NCBI RefSeq assembly: GCF_004117875.1
Contig: NZ_RAHW01000008.1
Coordinates: 96,164 to 160,163, forward strand
Reading direction: 5' to 3'
Length of the DNA: 64,000 nt
Source: Geomonas oryzae
GTDB lineage: Bacteria; Desulfobacterota; Desulfuromonadia; Geobacterales; Geobacteraceae
Numbering within the stretch: position 1 is the stretch's first letter; every line of letters starts with the position of its first letter. Made by a program: the position numbers and the translations under genes. Positions 6,695-15,981 of the stretch are shown here, piece after piece. Under the pieces are notes generated by a model that ran no database searches, was not told the DNA's origin, and worked only from the letters and a program-made list of their open reading frames with translations.

Positions 6695-7405
6695 ATGCCG
6701 GACAACCTGTTCATCCCCTCGGTCGATCTGAGGATCGGCAGCCTCGAGGAGTACAACCGCAGACAGAAGGACAAGGCGGCCAGAAGCCAAGCGAAGCCGA
6801 AGGCCCGCCCCTGCATCACCATCTCCCGCGAATACGGCTGCACCGGCTATCCGATGGCGGAACTCTTGCGCGAGATCCTGATGCAAAGGACCGGCGATGA
6901 ATGGGTCATGATCGACAAGGCGGTCATCGAGGAGGTGGCGCGCCGCCACAACCTCTCCCAGGAGATCCTCGAGACCCTGGGCGCGAACAGCCGCATGCTT
7001 TCCGAGATCCTCGCCACCTTCTCGTCACGCTGGAAAAGCAACTACGACTATTTTCTCCCCCTTTCGCAACACGTGGCCGCGCTGGCGGAGCAGGGAAACG
7101 TGCTGATCCTCGAATTGGGGGGCTCCATCATCACGAGACACCTGGAGCATTCCCACCACTTCCGCATCTTCGCCTCGGAGCGCTTCAAGATCGCCACTCT
7201 CGCAAGGCGCCTCGACATCGAAGAGGAGGAGGCGGAGAAACTCATGCACCGCCAGCAGAAGGTGCGTGACCGCTTCACCAGGGATTTCCTGAGCCAGGAC
7301 GACCACGATCCCGCCCTTTACGACCTGTTGTTCAACAACGACCGCTGCGCCCCGGAGCAGATCGCCTACACCATCGCCAACTTCGTCCTCGGCCAACCGG
7401 GGTGA
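6695..7405 (+). CDS. Cytidylate kinase-like family protein
   Basis: This encodes 236 residues. CITISREYGCTGYPMAELL at residues 40-58 is the P-loop region of the cytidylate kinase-like family (GxxxxGxxxA in place of the strict GxxGxGK), and FKIATLARRLDIEEEEAE follows the lid region. Members resemble Cmk but their substrate is generally not proven. The residues before 38 form a charged extension that ordinary Cmk lacks. It follows the PilZ gene after 42 bp with an AAAGGAGCGGG ribosome site, so the three genes are probably co-transcribed. Whether it phosphorylates CMP or another molecule cannot be decided from sequence. Confidence 0.8.
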   Translation: MPDNLFIPSVDLRIGSLEEYNRRQKDKAARSQAKPKARPCITISREYGCTGYPMAELLREILMQRTGDEWVMIDKAVIEEVARRHNLSQEILETLGANSRMLSEILATFSSRWKSNYDYFLPLSQHVAALAEQGNVLILELGGSIITRHLEHSHHFRIFASERFKIATLARRLDIEEEEAEKLMHRQQKVRDRFTRDFLSQDDHDPALYDLLFNNDRCAPEQIAYTIANFVLGQPG

Positions 7406-7435
7406 TAGGCTGCTTTTGGGGAAGCGCGGTATGCC

Positions 7436-9604
7436 TCAAACCGGTTCCAGTTTCAGGTACTGCACCTCGTTGGGGAGGGTGAAAACGACGAAGATGCCGT
7501 CGTCGTAGAGGGCCTCGGCGCTGCGGGGAGCGCCCCAAAGCTGCCGGTGCGGGTCGTCCGCTACCAGGTTGCGCACCTGGTAGTTCCCTGAGAGCCTGAT
7601 GGCGCTGGGAATGGCGAAGGTCCCGGCGTTGCCGTGGCGGACGTTCAGATTCACGAAAACCAGCGTCACCGCGTCTTTTTCCCCATCGTCCCGCCAGCGC
7701 GCCACGGAAAATACCTCCTCGTGAAAACCGCCCCCTGAGAGGTTCAGGAAATAGCGCTTCGGCTCCCTCAGCTCCGCCGTGGTCTCCCGAGCCTGGTTGA
7801 TCCTCAGGTACATGCGTCCCACCGCCTCCCGTTCAGGGATCTCATCGCTCCACGCCCGGTACATATTCGCCCAGCTGTCCCTGAATGGGAGCTTGTCGGC
7901 AAGACCTAGCGGCTGCCCCATGAACACCATCGGGCAGCCGTACACGGCGGCGGTCACCGCGTAGCGTGCCGCCATGGCCCACTTGTCCGCGTTGCCTCCC
8001 TCGTCGTGGCTGGTTCCGTTGTGCATCACGAGCGCCTCGCCGCCGAAGAGGGTGCTTTCCTGTTCCAGTGACGCGAAGAGGTCGCTCATCCGGACCTCCT
8101 CCTGACGATACAGGTGATGGTCCTTCGAAGTGAGGACGTCGAACACCCGGTTCAGCCGGTACTGGATCACGTCCGGGTCGAGCACCTCGGCGAGGAAGAT
8201 GAAGTCCCAGCGTGCCTTGCGGGTGCGGTTCACGATGTACTCCCAGAGCTGGTTGGGTAGCCCCTGCGCGAAATCGGCCCTGATTCCGGCCAGCTTGCCG
8301 CCGCTTTTCTCGATCCAGTAGGGGAGGATGTAGCCGAAGTACTGCCACAGCTTCTCCGTCTCGGTGTTCGAGGCAAGGTCCGTGTAGAAGAGGTCGCTCT
8401 CGTCCTCGGCGTTTCCCTTCGGGTCGTAGTGCGAGACCGGGTTCCCCCAGTAGTCGGCGGCGCGTCCCGGCTTGGGGCCAAGCGCCGCGTAGTCTCCGAA
8501 GAACCAGTCGACGTTCGCGTCATCCCAGATATGCTCGTTCATCCGGTCGGCAGGCGCCCATACCGCGCAGGCGAAATCCGAGTCGGCCGACTCGCGGTAG
8601 TGGGGGACGCTGTGCCCGTCGACGAAGGCGTTGCCGCGGGTGCACCAGGAAGGGTGGTGTTCCCGGATCCACTGCTCCTGGTCCTGCATGGTGCAAAAGC
8701 CGAGGTCGACGGCGCCTTCGCCGTAGATGACGTCGCGCCCGGCATGGTTGAAGGCGAGGTCTATGAAGACGTCGAGGTCCACGGCGGCGGCTTCGTCGAA
8801 CAGCATTCGTAACAGCTCGAGAGCCCGTGCAGGCGCCGCATTGTCGGCGAGCCAGCGGTTGATGCTCCAGTAGTCGCGGGAGGAGTAGGGGCTTCCCGGG
8901 TTGTCGTTGGGCGCCCACTGCCACCTTGCCCGGTCCCAGCGCCATTGCGTGTTGGGGAATACCGGCATGAGCCAGAGCGTGTTGAAGCCGAGTTCGTTGT
9001 TGACGTAGGTGAGCTGGAAGGGGTTGAAGCCGTCGAAGTCGTGGATGGAGAGGAAGTCGTCGAGCGTGCTGCGGTTCTCGTAGGAGCCGCCGGCGAGCGC
9101 CTCCACGGTGAGGGCGTTCGCCTCGTAAAGCCGCGACCTGGACGCCTTGGCGGGGGAGACCACCACGGCGCAGTCGCGCTGGAGCCGATCGTTGGGGCGG
9201 GGGGCGAAGTCGTTATGCCACCACCAGGTATCGGTGCCGGTCATGCGGTAGCGTGCCGTGATGCGATAGGCCCCGCACTTGGTTACGGGGAGCTCCGCGC
9301 TGAAGACGAGGTTGTCGAAGGAGCGTCCAAGAAAGGACATGCGCCAGGGCATCCAGTAGGAAGTGGGGCCGCCCGAGTCCGCGAGCGGCTCGTGGGGCTT
9401 GGCGAAATCGCGCCGATTCAGGTTGGTGAAGAGCTCAACCTCGAACGCGTCGGGAGGCATCCCGGGACCTGCGATCTCCACCGTGACGCCGATGCGCGCC
9501 GGATTTTCCCCGGTCATGGTCTCGTCAATAAGGAGCTTTACCGTTCCGTAGTTCCCACCGCGCCCGTTCACCTTAAGGTTGCCGATCCATGCTCCGTATG
9601 CCAT
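7436..9604 (-). CDS. GH13 alpha-amylase family glycoside hydrolase
   Basis: This encodes 722 residues from ATG 9604, preceded by GGGAGGTG. Residues 1-180 form an N-terminal beta domain. A TIM barrel follows with the GH13 motifs in order: DLAFNH (Asp282-His287), GIRADFAQG (nucleophile Asp444), FLAEVLD (acid/base Glu473) and NGTSHDE (His533-Asp534). A C-terminal beta domain ends in a hydrophobic strand. No signal peptide is visible, so it should act inside the cell on glycogen, trehalose or maltodextrin. The exact specificity is unclear; the N-terminal domain is unlike simple amylases and more like GlgE or glucanotransferase relatives. A 204-bp gap separates it from the upstream kinase gene. 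Confidence 0.85.
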   Translation of the reverse strand: MAYGAWIGNLKVNGRGGNYGTVKLLIDETMTGENPARIGVTVEIAGPGMPPDAFEVELFTNLNRRDFAKPHEPLADSGGPTSYWMPWRMSFLGRSFDNLVFSAELPVTKCGAYRITARYRMTGTDTWWWHNDFAPRPNDRLQRDCAVVVSPAKASRSRLYEANALTVEALAGGSYENRSTLDDFLSIHDFDGFNPFQLTYVNNELGFNTLWLMPVFPNTQWRWDRARWQWAPNDNPGSPYSSRDYWSINRWLADNAAPARALELLRMLFDEAAAVDLDVFIDLAFNHAGRDVIYGEGAVDLGFCTMQDQEQWIREHHPSWCTRGNAFVDGHSVPHYRESADSDFACAVWAPADRMNEHIWDDANVDWFFGDYAALGPKPGRAADYWGNPVSHYDPKGNAEDESDLFYTDLASNTETEKLWQYFGYILPYWIEKSGGKLAGIRADFAQGLPNQLWEYIVNRTRKARWDFIFLAEVLDPDVIQYRLNRVFDVLTSKDHHLYRQEEVRMSDLFASLEQESTLFGGEALVMHNGTSHDEGGNADKWAMAARYAVTAAVYGCPMVFMGQPLGLADKLPFRDSWANMYRAWSDEIPEREAVGRMYLRINQARETTAELREPKRYFLNLSGGGFHEEVFSVARWRDDGEKDAVTLVFVNLNVRHGNAGTFAIPSAIRLSGNYQVRNLVADDPHRQLWGAPRSAEALYDDGIFVVFTLPNEVQYLKLEPV

Positions 9605-9808
9605 CGCCGCACCTCCCGCGCCGGCGGATGTGCCGTCGGCAGAGTCCTTCGTTGGGCAACAAGCAAGAACAGTAGCCAATTTTGCGGCGTTGGCAACAGC
9701 TGAAAGGGAAGCACGGTTAGGGGGGAGAAGGCGTTCGGTTGTCGGCAGGGGGCACGCGGATCGGGGATGGGAGGAGCCGAAGCCGGATCCGGCCGTCTGG
9801 AGAGTGCG

Positions 9809-11866
9809 TCAGTCGTCCGAGAGGAAGGTGTCCTCGATCTTGACCGAGAGGGTGCTGATGTCGAAGGGCTTCTGGATGAAGTGCATCCCTTCCTCGACGA
9901 CGCCGCTTCGGGCCACGAGGTCGGCGGTGTAGCCGGACATGAACAGCACCTTCACGTCCGGCAGCAGCGACTTGATCTCCTGCACCATGTCGTTGCCGCT
10001 CATACCGGGCATGATCACGTCGGTGAGGACCAGGTCGATCTTGTTCTCCTTGGCGGTGCAAACCGCGATACCGGCCTCGGGAGTCTCGGCGACCAGGACG
10101 CGGTACCCCAGTTCCTCCAGATAAGTCCTGGTGACCTCGCGCACCATGTCGTTGTCCTCGACCAGCAGTACGGTTCCGGTGCCGATACGTACGTCGGTGC
10201 ACCTGCGGTGCGGTTCCGCCGCCGTTGCGCCGTTTATGCGGGGGAGGTAGATCTTGAAGGAGGTGCCGTGCCCGACTTCGGAATAAACGTTTATGAAACC
10301 GCCGTTTTGCCGAACGATGCCGTAGACCGTGGCGAGGCCGAGGCCGGTTCCCTTGCCCAGGCCCTTGGTGGTGAAGAACGGTTCGAAAATATGCTCCAGC
10401 ACCTCGGGAGGCATCCCGCCCCCCGTGTCGCTCACCGTTAGCTGCACGTACTCGCCGGGAATCGCATCGTTCAGGTACTGGCAGCTCTTCCGGCTCAGGT
10501 GCACGTTCTCGGTCTGGATCGAGAGCTGTCCCCCGTCGGGCATGGCGTCGCGGGAGTTGACCGCGAGGTTCACCAGTACCTGGTCGACCTGCGACGGGTC
10601 CATCTTCACCGTCCAGAGGTCCGCTCCCGGGCGGCAGACCAGCGTGATGCTCTCCTCGATGAGTCTCAAGAGCGTCTTGCGGGCCTCCTCTACAAGCTGG
10701 TTCAGGTCCACCGGTCGCGGTTCGATGATCTCCTTCCTCGAGAAGGCGAGCAGTTGCCGGGTGATCTGGCTCGAACGCTGCGCCGCCGCCGAGATCTGGT
10801 CCAACGCCTGCCAGAGCACGTGGTCCGGGGTGATCTTCATCTTGGCGAGCTGGGCCTGTCCCATGATCACGGTGAGCATGTTGTTGAAGTCGTGGGCGAC
10901 CCCGCCCGCCAGCCTCCCCACCGATTCCATTTTCAACGCCTGCCGCAACTGTTCTTCGGTCTGTTTCGCTTCGGTTGTGTCGCGGACCGTGCCGATGGCC
11001 CCGACGATCTCGCCGCTTGCGTTTTTAAGCGGCGCCATGGTGTCGGAACACCACCCGGAACGTCCGGTGACCGGGAGCTGGAACGAGAACTCGATGGAGG
11101 GGACCGCCTCGCCTGCCAGCACCCGATGAAGCCTCTCGGTCAGTCCGGCATGTTCGATCATGGGGAAGGCTTCCTGCGGCAGCTTGCCGAGCACCTTGTC
11201 CGCCGTGTAGCCGGTCATCTGCTCCATGTAACGGTTCCAGACCTGGTAGCGCAGCCCGCGGTCGTAGACGATGATCCCCTCCCTCGCGCAGGCGATGATC
11301 TGCTGCACGCGCTCCTCGCTTTCCCGCAGGCACTCCTGCACCTCTAAGCTGCGGAGCTGGGTCAACCCCTGGATGGCGAGGAGCTCGGTGAGGTTGGCGA
11401 TGAAGGAGAGGTTCTGGTCCAGTTTGTCCTGGCTGATGACCGGCACCCGTTCCATGGCGAGCAGGTAGGCGGCTTCCTCGAAGCCGTACCGTTCAGCCTG
11501 GAGCTCGAAACGCCCGCGGTCGGGCGGTTCCAGGAAGAGCTGGCCGGTGAAGATGTTGGCGAGGTGTTCCCCCTCTATGATGAGCGGGGTGGCGGTGTCG
11601 GTGAGCCCCATGGGGCAGGTGATCTGGACGTGGCGCTGGTGGTCCTGCAGTCCGCAGGTGATCTTCTGGTCGCTTTCGATGCAGAACTTTTCGGTGGCGG
11701 GATTGACGCGGTGGAACTTGGTGCAGATGTCCTGCCACCCGGAGCCGGTCAGGATGTTTCCTTCCAGGTCGATGATGGCGGACGGTATCCCGGATACCTC
11801 GTAGAGGCTGTTGAGGATCGTTTGCAGTTTCGGAATGTCGAGGAGCTCTGATATGGAATATCTCAT
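9809..11866 (-). CDS. Hybrid sensor histidine kinase with PocR, PAS, HisKA, HATPase and receiver domains
   Basis: This encodes 685 residues. Residues 1-170 are a PocR ligand-binding domain with conserved cysteines 62, 71 and 84 ([22 protein letters not shown]). A PAS domain covers about 185-300. The phospho-accepting His325 lies in [11 protein letters not shown], the N box in [11 protein letters not shown] boxes in DTGGGM and [10 protein letters not shown]-terminal receiver spans about 566-680 with acceptor Asp616 ([10 protein letters not shown]). There are no membrane segments, so it senses a cytoplasmic ligand; PocR domains bind small metabolites, possibly hydrocarbon derivatives. No DNA-binding response regulator is adjacent. 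Confidence 0.9.
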   Translation of the reverse strand: MRYSISELLDIPKLQTILNSLYEVSGIPSAIIDLEGNILTGSGWQDICTKFHRVNPATEKFCIESDQKITCGLQDHQRHVQITCPMGLTDTATPLIIEGEHLANIFTGQLFLEPPDRGRFELQAERYGFEEAAYLLAMERVPVISQDKLDQNLSFIANLTELLAIQGLTQLRSLEVQECLRESEERVQQIIACAREGIIVYDRGLRYQVWNRYMEQMTGYTADKVLGKLPQEAFPMIEHAGLTERLHRVLAGEAVPSIEFSFQLPVTGRSGWCSDTMAPLKNASGEIVGAIGTVRDTTEAKQTEEQLRQALKMESVGRLAGGVAHDFNNMLTVIMGQAQLAKMKITPDHVLWQALDQISAAAQRSSQITRQLLAFSRKEIIEPRPVDLNQLVEEARKTLLRLIEESITLVCRPGADLWTVKMDPSQVDQVLVNLAVNSRDAMPDGGQLSIQTENVHLSRKSCQYLNDAIPGEYVQLTVSDTGGGMPPEVLEHIFEPFFTTKGLGKGTGLGLATVYGIVRQNGGFINVYSEVGHGTSFKIYLPRINGATAAEPHRRCTDVRIGTGTVLLVEDNDMVREVTRTYLEELGYRVLVAETPEAGIAVCTAKENKIDLVLTDVIMPGMSGNDMVQEIKSLLPDVKVLFMSGYTADLVARSGVVEEGMHFIQKPFDISTLSVKIEDTFLSDD

Positions 11867-12081
11867 ACAGTAACCGGTTTCCCTACGTCCTGTCGAAAAG
11901 CCTCTTCAGATTCTATCATGCATAGTTTAGCTCTCCTTTTCTCAGAATGTGTCTGGAACTGTCAATGAGAGAAAAAGAAAATTTCATGGGAGACATCGCA
12001 GATTCAGAAAAAGGAGGCGGCTCTGCCAATTCGTGACAAAACGCTGACTGTTTGAAGGCAATTGCCGTCCGGTTTGGGCAT

Positions 12082-12119
12082 AAAAAAGCCGCGTATGGCA
12101 TGTAATAAGCCAAAGCGGC
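12082..12119 (-). terminator. Rho-independent terminator of the MarR gene
   Basis: On the minus strand a GCCGC/GCGGC stem (12115-12119 with 12088-12092) is followed by a run of six T (12082-12087). It lies 53 bp past the MarR stop codon. The loop is long (22 bases), so strength is uncertain. Confidence 0.5.
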
Positions 12120-12171
12120 GGACAGGTGTGTCGGTAACGGAGAGGAAAAGCCGGAAGAAGGGGCAGGGGTG

Positions 12172-12597
12172 CTACGGAAGGTTGCCTCTCACCTTTCTGA
12201 GCAGGCGTATCAGTTCCTGCTGTTCCGTTTCCTCGAAGCCGCGCCAGATCCTTTCGATGAGGTTGCGCGACACCTCCTGGAATACCGGTTTGAGCGCCTG
12301 CCCCTTGGGAGAGAGTTTCACGAAGACGGTCCGCTGGTCCTGGGTGCTGCTCGCCTTCTCGACGTAGCCGTTCGCGACCAGTTTGCCGACCAGCGCGGTC
12401 ACCGTCGACTTGTCGCGCCGCACCGCCTTGGCGAGGTCCTTCATGGTCACCTGGTCGTTGTTGAACAGATGGTGCAGGATGGCGCCGTGCGATGGGGCGA
12501 GTCCTTCGATCCCCAGGCGCTTTAGTTCCTGGAGCAGGTGGCGGTTGATCCCGGCGCGGGTGTCGCTTATGAGGGCGGCGATGCTCTTGGTTTCCAT
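12172..12597 (-). CDS. MarR-family transcriptional regulator
   Basis: This encodes 141 residues. The winged helix-turn-helix spans about residues 35-105: HHLFNNDQVTMKDLAKAVRR, DKSTVTALVGKLVANGYVEK and the wing SSTQDQRTVFVKLSPKG. N- and C-terminal helices form the dimer interface. The family usually represses its own gene and an efflux or stress gene and is released by phenolic ligands or oxidation. Here the only obvious target is its own promoter, where a perfect palindrome lies between the -35 and -10 boxes. No effector gene is co-transcribed. The single gene is followed by a terminator-like hairpin. Confidence 0.9.
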   Translation of the reverse strand: METKSIAALISDTRAGINRHLLQELKRLGIEGLAPSHGAILHHLFNNDQVTMKDLAKAVRRDKSTVTALVGKLVANGYVEKASSTQDQRTVFVKLSPKGQALKPVFQEVSRNLIERIWRGFEETEQQELIRLLRKVRGNLP

Positions 12598-12605
12598 GGG
12601 AGGGG

Positions 12606-12634
12606 AATCTAGTTTGACGGCAAACTAAAGTCAA
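12606..12634 (-). promoter_or_regulatory. MarR promoter with palindromic operator in the spacer
   Basis: On the minus strand TTGACT (12629-12634) and TAGATT (12606-12611) are spaced by 17 bp. A perfect inverted repeat, TAGTTTG (12610-12616) and CAAACTA (12621-12627) with a 4-bp centre, occupies the spacer. A MarR dimer bound there would block RNA polymerase. Autoregulation is inference; the elements are visible. Confidence 0.75.
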
Positions 12635-12651
12635 GAAAAAAAACTTGCGGA

Positions 12652-12721
12652 GCCGTCGGAGCCGTCGGACCAGTCGGACCAGTCGGACCAGTCGGACCAG
12701 TCGGACCAGTCGGACCAGTCG
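12652..12721. repeat. 9-bp tandem repeat array
   Basis: About eight tandem copies of a 9-bp unit: two of GCCGTCGGA (12652-12669), then five of CCAGTCGGA and a partial copy (12670-12721). It lies between the upstream kinase gene and the MarR promoter. The spacing is regular and the last copies are identical, so the tract may vary in length between strains. Confidence 0.85.
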
Positions 12722-12748
12722 CAAGGGGCGGAAGGGGGGGGGGAGCTA

Positions 12749-13897
12749 TTAGCTGTGCTCGAGGCGAAAGGGGATCACCATGTGGAAGGTGCTGCCGTGG
12801 TTCTTGCGGCTTTCGACCCAGATGTGCCCCCCCATGAGATGCACCAGCTCGCTGCTGATGGAGAGGCCGAGCCCGGTGCCGCCGTACTGCCTGGTGATGG
12901 AGGCATCCTCCTGGCTAAAGGGCGTGAAGATGCGCTCCATCGCCTCGGCGGCGATGCCGATGCCGGTATCGGCGACGCTGATCTTCAGGCGTGCCGTGCC
13001 TGCTGCCTGCTCATGAACCTGGACCGAGACGGTGATGCCGCCCGCATTGGTGAATTTGATGGCGTTGCCGAGGACGTTGAGAAACACCTGTTTCACCCGC
13101 AACCGGTCTCCCATCAACCCGTCGGGAACGTTGTCGTCGATGTCGGTCCTGAAGGCAAGCCCCTTCCTGTTGATGACCGACATCTGGGTCCTCACCACTT
13201 CCGCGATGCTCTGCCTGAGGCTGAAGCCGTGGCACTCCAATTCGATACTGCCGGCTTCAGCCTTCGAGAGATCGAGGATGTCGTTGACGATGGTGAGCAG
13301 CCCCTGAGAGGAATCGAGGATGCCATCCACGTATTCCTTCTGCTCCGGCGTAAGGTCGGTGAAGGCAAGGAGCTGCGACATCCCCATGATGCTGTTCATC
13401 GGGGTGCGGATCTCGTGGCTCATGTTGGCGAGAAAGTAGCTCTTCGCGCGGTTGGCCGCTTCGGCGCTTTCCCGCGCGGCGTTCAGGTCTCTCTCGGCCT
13501 TCTTCCGGTCCGTTATGTCGAAGCAGTAGCCTATGTACCCGTCGAAGCCCCCCTCACCGGAGATTACCGGACGGCCTATGTCGAAGATCCAGCGGTAATG
13601 GCCGTCGTGGCGCCGCAGCCGGTACTCGATCTCGAAGGGCTCCCGCTTTCGAAAAGCGCTGAGCCGCTCGCCCATGTAGCGTTCCCGGTCTTCAGGGTGC
13701 ACCCCCGCGACCCACCCCTCGTCCAGTTCCTGCTCCATCGTCCGACCGGTGAAGGCGAGCCAGGCGCCATTGAGCCAATCGCGCCGATTCTCGCTGTCGG
13801 CACGCCAGATCAGGGCAGGCGCCTGGTCGAGTATGTCGAGGTAACGTTCGCCTGTTGAGGCGTGGTGGAGAGATTCGCGGGAAGACGTACTAGACAT
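12749..13897 (-). CDS. PAS-domain sensor histidine kinase
   Basis: This encodes 382 residues from ATG 13897, which has AAAGG six bases upstream; an earlier in-frame ATG at 13963 lacks a ribosome site. A PAS fold with PAC spans residues 15-130 ([20 protein letters not shown]). The HisKA domain has His161 in [11 protein letters not shown], with N, G1 (DTGIGI) and G2 (GGTGLGLS) ATP-binding boxes after it. No membrane segment is present. It lacks a receiver domain, and no response regulator gene is adjacent, so it is an orphan kinase. It ends shortly before the 9-bp repeat array. Confidence 0.88.
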   Translation of the reverse strand: MSSTSSRESLHHASTGERYLDILDQAPALIWRADSENRRDWLNGAWLAFTGRTMEQELDEGWVAGVHPEDRERYMGERLSAFRKREPFEIEYRLRRHDGHYRWIFDIGRPVISGEGGFDGYIGYCFDITDRKKAERDLNAARESAEAANRAKSYFLANMSHEIRTPMNSIMGMSQLLAFTDLTPEQKEYVDGILDSSQGLLTIVNDILDLSKAEAGSIELECHGFSLRQSIAEVVRTQMSVINRKGLAFRTDIDDNVPDGLMGDRLRVKQVFLNVLGNAIKFTNAGGITVSVQVHEQAAGTARLKISVADTGIGIAAEAMERIFTPFSQEDASITRQYGGTGLGLSISSELVHLMGGHIWVESRKNHGSTFHMVIPFRLEHS

Positions 13898-14065
13898 GGT
13901 TGACCTTTGCCGGGACTGCATGCTGCCTTTGGTGAAAACTCGCCCAAGTTGGAGTGTTGCCATTATTATCAAATAATTTAATTCCCTGAAAGGAAATTGT
14001 TATGAAAGGGGCTAATAGTGCCCAAATCTCTGACCCGGCAGCGTTTTAAGCGGTTTATGCTGTGG

Positions 14066-14812
14066 TTAATCGACGGCGAAACCGTACCGACTCAGTACCG
14101 ACTTTGCTTCACGTCCTTTTAGATAGTGTAAAAACTCGGCAGCTTCCCTGTTCCTCGTGCCGTTTGTTGTCAGTGCCATAGGGTAGATGATAGGTGGGTA
14201 GAGCTGCTGCGGCACCGTGAAGAGGATCCTGGCGTGTCTGCCCAAGAGGGCGTCGGTGCGGTAGACGAAGGCCCCGTCGACCTCGCCGCGCTCGGCGTAC
14301 ATCATGCTCTCCCTTACGTCCTTGGCGAGGATCAATTTCCCCTTGAGCTGGGTCTCGAGCCCGGCCTTTCTCATCGCCTCCTCGGCGTATTCTCCGGCGG
14401 GAACGCTTTTCGGGCTGCCGATGGCGATGCTGCCCAGGGAAGGAAGATCGTGCATGCCGGAGATCTTGCGCGTCGTGGCGCCGGCAAAGACGAGGGTATT
14501 CCGGGTGAAGGTATCGATGGAGGTCGCAGCGACCAGTTTCTTCTCCTTCAGGTGGCTCATCCACTCCTCGTTGGCCGAGATGAAGATGTCCGCCGGCGCG
14601 CCGCTTTCGATCTGCTTCGCGAGGGTCCCCGACGCGGCGTAGTTCCTGGTGATCTTCGTTCCGGGGTGCTTTCGGACGAACTGCTCGGCGATCTCGTTCA
14701 CCGCCTCCTTGAGGCTCGCCGCGGCGGAAACGGTTATCTCACCGGCGACTGCGGGGGCGGTGAGCAGCACCAGGGTGAGGAGGCAGAACGATGCGTGGAT
14801 CATCTTTTTCAT
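14066..14812 (-). CDS. modA: Molybdate ABC transporter substrate-binding protein
   Basis: This encodes 248 residues from ATG 14812, with AAAGGAG upstream. A cleavable signal peptide of about 24 residues ends AVAGEI. The mature protein has VSAAASLKEAVNEIAEQF and YAASGTLAKQIESGAPADIF, both diagnostic of periplasmic ModA, and the ISANEEWM and VPAGEYAEEAM segments that line the oxyanion site. It delivers molybdate or tungstate to a ModBC transporter. modB and modC are not in this window. Tungstate or molybdate is needed by the aldehyde oxidoreductase at 47.5 kb, though that link is only logical. Confidence 0.9.
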   Translation of the reverse strand: MKKMIHASFCLLTLVLLTAPAVAGEITVSAAASLKEAVNEIAEQFVRKHPGTKITRNYAASGTLAKQIESGAPADIFISANEEWMSHLKEKKLVAATSIDTFTRNTLVFAGATTRKISGMHDLPSLGSIAIGSPKSVPAGEYAEEAMRKAGLETQLKGKLILAKDVRESMMYAERGEVDGAFVYRTDALLGRHARILFTVPQQLYPPIIYPMALTTNGTRNREAAEFLHYLKGREAKSVLSRYGFAVD

Positions 14813-15016
14813 GGCGGGCTCCTTTTCTCGATGGGATAGGCAAGGGGTTACATGACGCGTGCCATGTCGGAGGGGAGGGTGATTGCTGCGCGATATCAAG
14901 AGGTTTATTGGCGGGTGCGGCGCCGGTCGTGACCGGGATCTGCAAGAAAAAAGGGCAGGTGCCGTCGTGAGGGCAGCTGCGCGGGGACGGCGAGCGTGAC
15001 GGATGGGTCTGTCCGA

Positions 15017-15436
15017 TCAGCGGAAGGTGGCGAGAATGTAATCCGCGATGAGGCGCGCGTCGGCGTCCGGGATGGTCCTCTCGTCGAAGCGGACCATCCC
15101 GGGACCGGGGTTGCGCATCTTCTTCACGATGTCGGCGGGTGTCGTGATGCCGTGGTCGGCGAGGACGCCGGCGTGCAGTGTCTTGCCGGGGGTGAGGACG
15201 TTGCCGCCGTTTGGGTGGCAGGGGGCGCAACGCTCCTTGAAAAGCTGCCTACCCCGCTCGGTTACCACGGGCGGTGACCCGTTCCGCGGGGTGTCGGTGC
15301 AGCCGCTCAAAAGGATGGCAGCGACGAGGAAGGAAGCGAGGGTGAGACAAGGCTGCTTCCCCCCTCCCAGCCTCCCCCCTCCGGGGGGAGGAGCGCTTGT
15401 GGATGCCGGGGATGGAGGTTCAGGACGGCGGCGCAT
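15017..15436 (-). CDS. Monoheme c-type cytochrome lipoprotein of the hydrogenase operon
   Basis: This encodes 139 residues from ATG 15436, five bases after the protease stop, with AGGGA nine bases upstream. LTLASFLVAAILLSGC is a lipoprotein signal with lipobox LLSGC. One heme site CAPCH follows (RQLFKERCAPCHPNGG), then PGPGMVRFDERTIPD supplies the probable axial methionine, as in small cytochrome c domains. It should sit on the periplasmic side and could accept electrons from the hydrogenase. The codons between the start and the signal (about 15358-15400) come from a G/C-rich palindromic repeat, which extends the N-terminus unusually. Start choice is therefore uncertain. Confidence 0.75.
   Translation of the reverse strand: MRRRPEPPSPASTSAPPPGGGRLGGGKQPCLTLASFLVAAILLSGCTDTPRNGSPPVVTERGRQLFKERCAPCHPNGGNVLTPGKTLHAGVLADHGITTPADIVKKMRNPGPGMVRFDERTIPDADARLIADYILATFR
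15358..15395. repeat. G/C-rich palindromic repeat inside the cytochrome gene start
   Basis: A palindrome CTCCCCCC-TCCG-GGGGGAG centred near 15381, flanked by further C-runs. It matches the pattern of the intergenic elements at 35350-35441 and 40802-40914. Here it lies within the reading frame of the cytochrome, ahead of its signal peptide. Confidence 0.7.
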
Positions 15437-15441
15437 CGCGG

Positions 15442-15978
15442 CTAGTCCCTGCAGACGTTGACGGTACGAGAGACCGGGCGGCACTCGACGCCGAACGCGG
15501 TGAGTTCCTTGAGCACCGCCCCCTTCATGGTCTCCACCTGCAGGGAGACCTCGTGGGTGAGGTCGGTCCCCATCTGGATGCTCCCCGGCTGCACGCCGAT
15601 CAGCACCATCTCCCCCGGCGCCTGCCCCATGAGCCGTGCCACGGAAAGGAGGTCCTTCAGCCCCATCTGGTGCGGCGACACCTTGGTCTCCAGGGCGACC
15701 GGGAGCTCCTCTCCGGCGAGCCGCACGCAGGTGCCGGGTTCCTTTCCCGTCTCCACCGCATCGACCATGATGAGGTGGCTGCGCCCCTCGAGCACAGGGA
15801 GAAGGTCGAGCCCGAGCGTCCCGCCGTCGACGATCTCGACGCTCTTCGGGAAGCGGTACTCGCGCTGCAACTGCTGCACGACCCGTATTCCCACGCCGTC
15901 GTCCCCCATAACCAGGTTGCCTACGCCGAGCACCAGGACCTTCGGCGCCGGCTCTTGTTTCATCGAGTTTGCTTTCAC
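15442..15978 (-). CDS. hyaD: [NiFe]-hydrogenase maturation endopeptidase
   Basis: This encodes 178 residues from GTG 15978, which has AGGAGA eight bases upstream; ATG 15963 is the alternative. LGVGNLVMGDDGVGIRVVQQ is the HyaD/HybD signature. Its Asp, IMVDAVETGKEPG (second Asp) and VSPHQMGLKD (His) form the nickel-sensing site. The enzyme clips the C-terminal peptide of the large subunit after nickel insertion, which matches the 15-residue tail on the subunit encoded two genes upstream. It is the fourth gene of the operon, called hyaP in G. sulfurreducens. It acts in the cytoplasm. Confidence 0.92.
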   Translation of the reverse strand: MKANSMKQEPAPKVLVLGVGNLVMGDDGVGIRVVQQLQREYRFPKSVEIVDGGTLGLDLLPVLEGRSHLIMVDAVETGKEPGTCVRLAGEELPVALETKVSPHQMGLKDLLSVARLMGQAPGEMVLIGVQPGSIQMGTDLTHEVSLQVETMKGAVLKELTAFGVECRPVSRTVNVCRD

Positions 15979-15981
15979 CCG

